A DNA stretch of 6,959 bases, taken from positions 1 to 6,959 of the forward strand of contig JANPDG010000244.1 in the NCBI GenBank assembly GCA_031431335.1, in the 5' to 3' direction. The translations under genes were made by a program, and so were the position numbers. The notes beneath the pieces are model-generated. The model saw nothing but the letters and a program-made list of their open reading frames with translations. It had not been told where the DNA came from and ran no database searches. This document shows positions 1-5,538 of the stretch, in pieces. Every line of letters begins with the position of its first letter. The stretch's first letter is position 1. Origin of the DNA: JAAFIP01 sp031431335. Lineage in GTDB: Bacteria; Pseudomonadota; Gammaproteobacteria; Burkholderiales; Burkholderiaceae_C.

Positions 1-1099
1 AGAAGCGCACTTGGCCGATTGGCGACTGACTGCAGAGATGGGCTGGAGAGAAAAAGAGCTTCGAAGCAACACCTCAGGCTTTGCTTATGAATATGACGTG
101 AGCGCTAAAACCTATGCTTTGCGCGCAACCAACGCCAGCAGCTGGACAGGTATTAAAAACCGCGTGATTTTTGGTTTAGACCATGGTAACTGGCAGCGCG
201 ATACCTTGGGTGCCTTTGGCTCGACAGCCAAGCAAAGCAGCCGCGCGCTGTATATGCGCGATGAGCTGACACTTGAAGGCACAGGCACAGACTTGTCAGC
301 AGGCTATCGCAGCGAAAAAATCAACAAATCTGAACTCTCGTCACTCACGGCAATCAATGACACCCAGCACGCTTGGGAGCTAGGCGTTCGCCAGACAATT
401 GCCAAAGACCTGTCGCTTTACGGCCGTGTAGGCACTAGCTTTCGGCTGGCCAATGTCGATGAGTTTGGCTATGTAGTGCCCGGCAAAGATCTGTTGCCGC
501 AAAGCTCGCGCGATGCTGAGCTGGGCGCGCGCTACAGCGCACAAGACTACAAGCTCGATGTGCGCTACTACCGCAATACACTGAAAAACGAGATCGGCTA
601 CGACCCGAATGCCAATGGCCCGTTTGGCCCAGGGTCAGGCGCCAATGTCAACTTCGACCCCACCCAGCGCAGCGGCTTTGAGGTGAATGCCAGCATGGCA
701 GCCACCAAAGCGCTCAACCTCAGCCTGAACGCCGCCTCTCGCAAAGCCAAATTCAGCTCGGGTGTGTATGCAGGCAACGATGTGGCGCAAGTGGCCAAAA
801 TATCGCTGGCTCTGCGCGCCGACTGGACGCCAGCGGTGAACCACCGGCTCAGCGGCGGCGTGAACTATGTGGGCACGCAAAAGGTAGACTTTGCCAACCA
901 ATGCAGCGCACCCGCCTACACCACGGCAGACGCGCGCTATGCTTATGACTGGAACAACGTGGAGATCGCCTTGGGCATGACCAATCTGTTTGACAAAAAG
1001 CACTACTCGCAAGCCTTTGGTTGTAGCGCCGGGGTGACGGGCGGCATCTACCCTGAAGCAGGCCGCGCCGCTACGCTGTCGCTCAGAGCAAAGTTCTAA
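1..1099 (+). CDS. TonB-dependent outer-membrane receptor, C-terminal part (probable BtuB-type corrinoid receptor)
   Basis: This is the 3' portion of a receptor gene. The frame is open at the left edge (first full codon at base 2), so the TTG at 11 is not a real start and the signal peptide, TonB box and plug are missing. The roughly 365 visible residues look like a 22-stranded beta-barrel, with alternating polar and hydrophobic strands rich in Tyr, Arg and Asn. A GTSFRLANVDEFG stretch (about 434-473) resembles the TonB-receptor motif FRxPxxDE. Near the end, MTNLFDKKHYSQ and the final strand LSLRAKF with a C-terminal Phe are the usual barrel-assembly ending. Known role of the family: energised import of a scarce ligand across the outer membrane. 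Cobalamin as ligand is inferred from the btuFCD and cob genes that follow directly; the barrel alone cannot exclude a siderophore receptor. The stop codon abuts the cobU start (TAAATG). Two cysteines (codons at 902 and 1022) could form a loop disulfide. Confidence 0.88.
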   Translation, partial: EAHLADWRLTAEMGWREKELRSNTSGFAYEYDVSAKTYALRATNASSWTGIKNRVIFGLDHGNWQRDTLGAFGSTAKQSSRALYMRDELTLEGTGTDLSAGYRSEKINKSELSSLTAINDTQHAWELGVRQTIAKDLSLYGRVGTSFRLANVDEFGYVVPGKDLLPQSSRDAELGARYSAQDYKLDVRYYRNTLKNEIGYDPNANGPFGPGSGANVNFDPTQRSGFEVNASMAATKALNLSLNAASRKAKFSSGVYAGNDVAQVAKISLALRADWTPAVNHRLSGGVNYVGTQKVDFANQCSAPAYTTADARYAYDWNNVEIALGMTNLFDKKHYSQAFGCSAGVTGGIYPEAGRAATLSLRAKF

Positions 1100-1753
1100 A
1101 TGCGTGAGCTGATCATTGGCGGGCAGCGCAGCGGCAAGTCGGCTCGCGCTGAGCAGCTGGCCGGCCAATGGTTGGCGCAGTCGCCGCAGCACCGTGCGGT
1201 GTTTGTGGCGACCGCGCAGGTGCATGACAACGAGATGGCGCAGCGCATAGCGCGCCACCGCGCTGACCGCGCAGTGCGCTTGCCCAGCATGGTCACCGTG
1301 GAGGAGCCTGTGCAACTGGCCGATGCAGTTACGCAGCACAGTGCAGCTGGCACGATGGTGGTGGTGGACTGCTTGACTCTGTGGTTGACCAACTTGATGT
1401 TCCCCTATGAGGCAGCGGTAGATCCGTCACAAGCTGACTCATCTCATATTAGTGAAAATAGTGAGAAAAATAAGCAGTTTTCCGACGTGGATATTGAATA
1501 CTTAGCTATGCTTTTAGGAGTAATTAAGTCTGCCCAAGGCCCACTGGTGATCGTGTCTAACGAGATTGGCTTGGGCGTTATTCCGATGGGGCGGCAGGTG
1601 CGCGCTTATGTGGACGCGCTGGGGCGGCTGAACCAAGACGTGGCCCGTGTGTGTGATCACGTTACCTTCATGGCAGCAGGGCTGCCGCTGATGTTAAAGC
1701 AGCCTTTAGCCCAGTCTTTAAAACAGTCTCTAGGAGTGCATGATGCACGTTAA
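1100..1753 (+). CDS. cobU: Bifunctional adenosylcobinamide kinase / adenosylcobinamide-phosphate guanylyltransferase (CobU/CobP)
   Basis: A 217-residue cytoplasmic enzyme that phosphorylates adenosylcobinamide and then transfers GMP to give AdoCbi-GDP, the substrate of CobS in nucleotide-loop assembly. It opens with the family P-loop GGQRSGKS (residues 7-14). The segment NEMAQRIARHRADR (45-58) holds His53, which lines up with the His region guanylylated in Salmonella CobU. VVVDCLTLWLTNL (87-99), IVSNEIGLGVIP (151-162) and ALGRLNQDVA (173-182) are further family motifs. The gene is called cobP in the aerobic-pathway naming. Start: the ATG directly follows the receptor stop with no gap and no strong Shine-Dalgarno, which suggests translational coupling. 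Oddities: the linker between NLMF and IVSNE is about 10 residues longer than in Salmonella CobU and is unusually AT-rich (see 1441-1530), and the tail after GLPLMLK is a repeat (see 1700-1735) that runs 11 bases into btuF. Confidence 0.95.
   Translation: MRELIIGGQRSGKSARAEQLAGQWLAQSPQHRAVFVATAQVHDNEMAQRIARHRADRAVRLPSMVTVEEPVQLADAVTQHSAAGTMVVVDCLTLWLTNLMFPYEAAVDPSQADSSHISENSEKNKQFSDVDIEYLAMLLGVIKSAQGPLVIVSNEIGLGVIPMGRQVRAYVDALGRLNQDVARVCDHVTFMAAGLPLMLKQPLAQSLKQSLGVHDAR
1441..1530 (+). other. AT-rich patch inside cobU
   Basis: By hand count 28 of these 90 bases are G or C (31%), against 32 of 60 in the 60 bases just upstream and visibly GC-rich DNA downstream. The patch encodes CobU residues from about Ser115 to Lys143: first a Ser/Glu/Asn/Lys-rich linker containing ISENSEKNK, then the start of a normal helix, EYLAMLLGVIK. 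Codons here (TTA, ATA, AGT, AAA, AAT) are uncommon elsewhere in the window. The reading frame stays intact. It may be a recombined segment or a relaxed surface loop; the sequence does not decide between them. Confidence 0.7.
1700..1735 (+). repeat. Three imperfect 12-base tandem repeats at the 3' end of cobU
   Basis: Three consecutive 12-base units start at 1700, 1712 and 1724: CAGCCTTTAGCC, CAGTCTTTAAAA and CAGTCTCTAGGA. They are in frame and encode QPLA-QSLK-QSLG, a four-residue repeat in the CobU tail beyond the last family motif. The third unit ends in AGGA, which with the next G forms the Shine-Dalgarno of btuF. Confidence 0.75.
1732..1736 (+). promoter_or_regulatory. Shine-Dalgarno AGGAG of btuF
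   Basis: AGGAG lies inside the end of cobU. Two consecutive ATG codons follow, at 1740 and 1743. The spacing is 3 bases to the first and 6 to the second, so the second ATG is the better start for btuF. Confidence 0.7.
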
Positions 1754-2663
1754 TATTTTGCGGCGCAGCTGGCGTGCAGCGCTGGTTGTCGCTCTGGCCT
1801 GGGCGCAGCCTGCGCTTTGCTGGGCGGCACTACAGGTGACAGACGATCGGCAGGCGGTGGTGACGTTTGAGCGCAGCCCGCAGCGCATTGTGAGCTTGCT
1901 GCCTTCGCTTACTGAGAGCGTGTGCGCGCTGGGCCAGTGCCAGCGCATGGTGGGGGTAGACCGCTATTCCAACTACCCAGCAGCAGTCAAGCAGCTGCCC
2001 CAAGTGGGCGGCGGCATGGACCCTAATATTGAAGCCATTGTGGCGCTCAAGCCCGATGTGGTGCTCATGGCAGTGTCGTCGCGGGCGCACGAGCGGCTGG
2101 AATCGCTGGGCATTAAAGTGCTCACGCTAGAGCCTAAAAACTATGCCGATGTGCGCCGCGTGCTCGAAGTGCTCGGCCGCATGCTCGATCTTGCGCCCGC
2201 CCAAGGCGCAGACAAGCTGTGGCGCGAGATGAGCGCAGGCGTGCAGGCGGCTGCGCAGTCGCTGCCGCCAAGCGCGCGCAACCTGCGGGTGTATTTTGAG
2301 GTAGACCGCGCGCCCTATGCCGCAGGCGAGGCCTCTTTCATTGGCGAGACACTGACCCGCTTGGGTGTAAAAAACATCATTCCCAAGTCGATGGGGGCCT
2401 TTCCATTGATGAACCCTGAGTTTGTGGTGCGCGCCAACCCCGATGTGGTGATGGTGGGCGACCGCAACTACCAAGGCATGGCCGACCGGCCCGGCTGGGC
2501 GGCGATGTCGGCCATTCGGCAGCAACGGGTGTGTGTGTTCAAAAGCGACGACTCTGATGTGCTGGTGCGCCCCGGCCCGCGCATGGCCGAGGCTGCACGC
2601 ACGATGGCGGCGTGCTTGAACAAGGTAGCTTCTCACCAGCGGCCTGCTGCTGCGCAGCCATGA
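1743..2663 (+). CDS. btuF: Periplasmic cobalamin-binding protein of the BtuFCD ABC transporter
   Basis: A 306-residue substrate-binding protein that delivers corrinoids to BtuCD. The N-terminus is a Sec signal: RRSW (7-10), a hydrophobic core and a likely cleavage near ALCWA-A (residue 28 or 29). The Cys at 26 does not sit in a good lipobox, so a soluble periplasmic protein is more likely than a lipoprotein. The mature part has the class III helical-backbone fold: PQRIVSLLPSLTESVCALG (47-65), VGVDRYSNYP (70-79), IEAIVALKPDVVL (96-108), and in the second lobe NPEFVVRANPDVVMVG (224-239) and RPGWAAMSAIR (249-259). Glu97 and Glu226 sit where E. coli BtuF Glu72 and Glu202 dock on BtuC arginines (by analogy). 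The start at 1743 is preferred for its spacing from AGGAG; ATG 1740 would add one Met. The stop overlaps the btuC start in ATGA. Siderophore-binding relatives share the fold, but the cob/btu context supports B12. Confidence 0.9.
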   Translation: MHVNILRRSWRAALVVALAWAQPALCWAALQVTDDRQAVVTFERSPQRIVSLLPSLTESVCALGQCQRMVGVDRYSNYPAAVKQLPQVGGGMDPNIEAIVALKPDVVLMAVSSRAHERLESLGIKVLTLEPKNYADVRRVLEVLGRMLDLAPAQGADKLWREMSAGVQAAAQSLPPSARNLRVYFEVDRAPYAAGEASFIGETLTRLGVKNIIPKSMGAFPLMNPEFVVRANPDVVMVGDRNYQGMADRPGWAAMSAIRQQRVCVFKSDDSDVLVRPGPRMAEAARTMAACLNKVASHQRPAAAQP

Positions 2664-3703
2664 TCAACGTGCCTACGGTTGCCCACACCGCTGCAAATAC
2701 AGCCGCCCGCGCTTGGCGCTTGGCACTAGGCCTGGTGCTGGCCAGCGCGCTGCTGGTGCTGCTGGGCACCAGTGTAGGCAGCACCGGGTTTACCGCGCTG
2801 TGGCAGATGGACGGCGATGCGCTATCGGCCCAAATCTTGTGGGACATTCGGCTGCCGCGCACACTGGGCGCGTGGCTGGCAGGCGCTTTGCTGGGTCTGG
2901 CGGGCGCACTGGCGCAGGGCTTGTTTCGCAACCCGCTGGCCGACCCGTATTTGCTGGGCAGCGCATCAGGCGCGTCGCTGGGTGTGGCGCTTACGCTAGC
3001 GGCCATTGGCGGCAGCCCTATGACGCTGCAGTGGCTGGCACGGCTGGGTTTGACGGGCGCAGCGTTTGTAGGAGCCAGCTGCGCCGTGCTGCTCACCCTC
3101 ACGCTGGCCCGTGGGGTCAGCCACACGCTGCGCCTGCTGCTGGCGGGCGTGATAGTGGGTGTGGTGCTGGGCGCTTTGAGCGCGTTGGTCACCATGCTGC
3201 AGCCTGAAATATTGCAGTCGATGCAGGCTTTTATGTTGGGCTCTACTGGTTTTATAGGTTGGGCGGCCTGCGGCATTATGGCTGCCGCGCTGCTGCTGTG
3301 CGCTGGCGCTGCGGTGGCGCTGGCCCGCGTGCTAGACGGCTTGAGCCTGGGCGAGGCCACAGCGCAAAGCCTGGGGCTGCCGCTGCCCCTGCTGCGCGTG
3401 GCGCTGGTACTGGTGCTGGCGCTGGCCACGGGCGCTGCGGTGGCGCAAACAGGGCTGATTGCGTTTGTCGGCTTGGCTGCGCCGCATTTGGTGCGCTCTG
3501 CGGTGCGCGTGCGCTACGCCAGCCTGCTCATTTTGAGCGCGCTGATGGGCGCGGTGCTGCTGAGCAGCGCTGATGTGCTGGCGCGCTGGCTCATTGCGCC
3601 GCAAGAGCTGCCTGTGGGCGTGCTGACTGCCATACTGGGCGGCGGCTATTTGCTGCGCCTCATGCAGCGTGGGCAAGCTGGCGCATCGCGCGCACAGCGC
3701 TGA
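2660..3703 (+). CDS. btuC: Cobalamin ABC transporter permease (FecCD/BtuC family)
   Basis: A 347-residue inner-membrane permease that dimerises to form the B12 channel. Hydrophobic segments run almost end to end, as in the ten-helix FecCD family. Hallmarks: RLPRTLGAWLAGALLGLAG (64-82), QGLFRNPLADPYLLGSASGA (86-105), LLLAGVIVGVVLGA (159-172), GEATAQSLGL (231-240, the usual place of the helix that contacts the ATPase), GLIAFVGLAAPHLVR (265-279) and PQELPVGVLTAILGGGYLL (314-332). The frame is open further upstream to a TTG at 2612, but that start would overlap btuF by 52 bases and add a Cys-rich, non-family N-terminus. ATG 2660 forms the classic ATGA overlap with the btuF stop and gives a normal length. 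No clear Shine-Dalgarno precedes it, so translation is probably coupled to btuF. Iron-siderophore permeases are close relatives; the neighbours decide for B12. Confidence 0.92.
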   Translation: MINVPTVAHTAANTAARAWRLALGLVLASALLVLLGTSVGSTGFTALWQMDGDALSAQILWDIRLPRTLGAWLAGALLGLAGALAQGLFRNPLADPYLLGSASGASLGVALTLAAIGGSPMTLQWLARLGLTGAAFVGASCAVLLTLTLARGVSHTLRLLLAGVIVGVVLGALSALVTMLQPEILQSMQAFMLGSTGFIGWAACGIMAAALLLCAGAAVALARVLDGLSLGEATAQSLGLPLPLLRVALVLVLALATGAAVAQTGLIAFVGLAAPHLVRSAVRVRYASLLILSALMGAVLLSSADVLARWLIAPQELPVGVLTAILGGGYLLRLMQRGQAGASRAQR

Positions 3704-3708
3704 ACAGT

Positions 3709-4506
3709 ATGGTAACAGTTGCAGTCCAAGCCTTGGCGGTGTCGGCCCAGTTGTCGGGCACAGCGGTGCTGCACAGCGTGAGCGCGTCGTTTGCAGTGGG
3801 GCAATGGACCTCGGTGGTCGGGCCGAACGGCGCAGGCAAATCTACCTTGCTCAAAGTGTTGGCGGGCTTGCTACCTTACGAGGGACAGGTGCATTTGCTG
3901 GGCCAAGACCTAGATCACTTTAAGCCGCGCCTGCGCGCACAATCACTGGCCTGGCTGGGCCAAGGCCATGACCATAGCGAAGGTGGCGGTGGGGCAGATG
4001 ACTTAAGTGTGTATGACGTGGCCATGCTGGGCCGCCTGCCACACCAAGGCTGGCTGGCCGCCCCCAGCAGCGCAGACTACGTCGCTGTAGAGCAGGCGCT
4101 GCGCACGGTGCAAGCCTGGGACTGGCGCGCGCGCGCCCTAGGCCAGCTCTCGGGTGGCGAGCGCCAGCGCGTGTTGCTTGCGCGTGTACTGGCAGTGCAA
4201 GCACGCGTGCTGCTGATGGACGAGCCCGTGGCCAACCTCGACCCACCCCACCAGTCTGACTGGCTGGGCACCGTGCGCACGCTGGTGGCCAGCGGCACCA
4301 CCGTGATCAGCGTGCTGCACGAGGTCTCGCTTGCGCTGCAGGCCGACAGCATGCTCATCATGGCAGGCGGCCGCGTGCTGCACCACGGCGCGTGTAGCGA
4401 GAGCGCTACGCACCGCGCACTAGAATCTGTGTTTGACCACCGCCTGCAGGTGCACGCCGTAGGCGCTATGCAGGTGGCACTACCGTATTTAAAAAATCAG
4501 GGATGA
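3709..4506 (+). CDS. btuD: Cobalamin ABC transporter ATP-binding protein (BtuD)
   Basis: A 265-residue ATPase that powers BtuC on the cytoplasmic face. All ABC motifs are intact: Walker A GPNGAGKST (38-46), Q-loop Gln85 in AWLGQ, signature LSGGERQR (147-154), Walker B VLLMDEP (167-173) with catalytic Glu172, D-loop NLDP (176-179) and H-loop His204 in SVLHE. VYDVAMLGRLPHQGW (101-115) is typical of the FecE/BtuD group. Oddity: after the Q-loop Gln comes GHDHSEGGGGADD (86-98), a His- and Gly-rich stretch that looks longer than usual. The ATG lies 5 bases after the btuC stop without a recognisable Shine-Dalgarno; no better upstream start is seen in this frame. The stop overlaps the bioB start in ATGA. 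The last codons and the junction (about 4485-4500) are AT-rich, but no convincing promoter was found there. Confidence 0.93.
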   Translation: MVTVAVQALAVSAQLSGTAVLHSVSASFAVGQWTSVVGPNGAGKSTLLKVLAGLLPYEGQVHLLGQDLDHFKPRLRAQSLAWLGQGHDHSEGGGGADDLSVYDVAMLGRLPHQGWLAAPSSADYVAVEQALRTVQAWDWRARALGQLSGGERQRVLLARVLAVQARVLLMDEPVANLDPPHQSDWLGTVRTLVASGTTVISVLHEVSLALQADSMLIMAGGRVLHHGACSESATHRALESVFDHRLQVHAVGAMQVALPYLKNQG

Positions 4507-5534
4507 TTCACATGACCACCACACTCTTAGGTAAAGACAGCGCGCCACAGGCCGTAAAATTTTTTCCAGTTAAAAAAACTGCATCTAGCCAACCCGCCAC
4601 CGCCGCTTGGTCAGTGCAAGAGGTAGAAGCCATCATGGCAATGCCATTTGCCGACCTGCTGCACCGCGCCCAAACCGTGCACCGCGCCCACTTTGACGCC
4701 AACCGCGTTGAACTGGCCACGCTGCTGTCAGTCAAAACCGGTGGCTGCCCCGAAGACTGCGGCTACTGCCCGCAGTCAGTTCACTTTGACGCGGGCGTAG
4801 AGGCCACCAAGCTTATGGGCGTGGCCGCTGTGCGCGAGGCTGCCGAGCGCGCCAAGGCCAGCGGCGCAACCCGGTTTTGCATGGGCGCAGCCTGGCGCGC
4901 CCCTAAAGACCGTGACATTGAAGCTGTAGCAGAGCTGGTCAAAACCGTCAAAGCCGTGGGCCTAGAAGCCTGCTGCACCCTGGGCATGTTGGCCGACGGC
5001 CACGCCGAGCAGCTGCGAGACGCAGGCCTAGACTATTACAACCACAACCTGGACAGCGCGCCCGACTTTTATGGCGACATCATCACCACCCGCGACTACC
5101 AAGACCGCCTCGACACTCTGCAGCGCGTGCGCAGCGCAGGCGTGAATGTGTGCAGCGGCGGCATTGTGGGCATGGGTGAGACGCGCGCCCAGCGCGCAGG
5201 GCTAATAGCCGAGCTGGCCAACCTCAGCCCCTACCCCGAGTCCGTGCCGATTAACCACTTAGTCAAAGTCGAAGGCACGCCCCTAGCAGACCAAGCTGAC
5301 CTCGACCCGTTCGAGTTTGTCCGCACGATTGCCACTGCCCGCATCACCATGCCCCGCGCCCGCGTGCGCCTGTCCGCAGGCCGCCAGCAAATGAGCGAAG
5401 CCGTGCAAGCGCTGTGCTTTTTAGCCGGTGCTAACTCGATCTTTTATGGCGAAAAGCTGCTCACCACAGGCAACCCTGATGTGCAGGCGGACCGACTGCT
5501 GTTTCAAAAGCTGGGTGTCACAGCGGGGCAGTAG
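4503..5534 (+). CDS. bioB: Biotin synthase (radical SAM)
   Basis: A 343-residue enzyme that inserts sulfur into dethiobiotin to make biotin, using S-adenosylmethionine and two iron-sulfur clusters. The radical-SAM motif is CPEDCGYC, with Cys82, Cys86 and Cys89 holding the 4Fe-4S cluster. Ligands of the sacrificial 2Fe-2S cluster are all present at a constant offset of 29 from E. coli BioB: Cys126 (RFCMGAAW), Cys157 (EACCTLG), Cys217 (NVCSGGI) and Arg289 (VRLSAGR). The ending NSIFYGEKLLTTGNP is also typical. The 29-residue N-terminal extension is common in Burkholderiales BioB as I recall it. Start: ATG 4503 overlaps the btuD stop as ATGA; ATG 4512, nine bases after AGGG, is an alternative that removes three residues. 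cobQ begins 4 bases after the stop. No other biotin gene is visible; its place between btuD and cobQ is unexpected by function, but the junctions show it is part of the operon. Confidence 0.97.
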   Translation: MIHMTTTLLGKDSAPQAVKFFPVKKTASSQPATAAWSVQEVEAIMAMPFADLLHRAQTVHRAHFDANRVELATLLSVKTGGCPEDCGYCPQSVHFDAGVEATKLMGVAAVREAAERAKASGATRFCMGAAWRAPKDRDIEAVAELVKTVKAVGLEACCTLGMLADGHAEQLRDAGLDYYNHNLDSAPDFYGDIITTRDYQDRLDTLQRVRSAGVNVCSGGIVGMGETRAQRAGLIAELANLSPYPESVPINHLVKVEGTPLADQADLDPFEFVRTIATARITMPRARVRLSAGRQQMSEAVQALCFLAGANSIFYGEKLLTTGNPDVQADRLLFQKLGVTAGQ

Positions 5535-5538
5535 AGGC

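Noticed and set aside
1..1099. Cobalamin riboswitch in view
   Set aside because: The left edge is already inside the receptor coding sequence, and no intergenic space large enough for a riboswitch exists anywhere in the window.
2612..2659. Upstream TTG start for btuC adding 16 residues
   Set aside because: The added residues include a Cys cluster unlike the family and lie wholly inside btuF; the ATGA at 2660 is the better start.
2539..3429. Long minus-strand open frame (296 codons) opposite btuF and btuC
   Set aside because: It is low-complexity Ala/Ser/Pro/Thr sequence, mirrors the GC-rich codons of the well-supported genes on the other strand, and has no recognisable domain.
4430..4502. 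Possible internal promoter for bioB (TTGACC at 4433, TATTTA at 4486)
   Set aside because: The elements are not at workable spacing to each other, and neither has a good partner at about 17 bases; the AT-rich pocket alone is not enough.
4567..4581. CAGTT-AAAAA-AACTG inverted repeat and A7 run near the bioB start, considered as a terminator or frameshift site
   Set aside because: The stem is only 5 A/T-rich pairs inside the coding sequence, and neither a T-tract after it nor a canonical slippery heptamer in the right frame is present.
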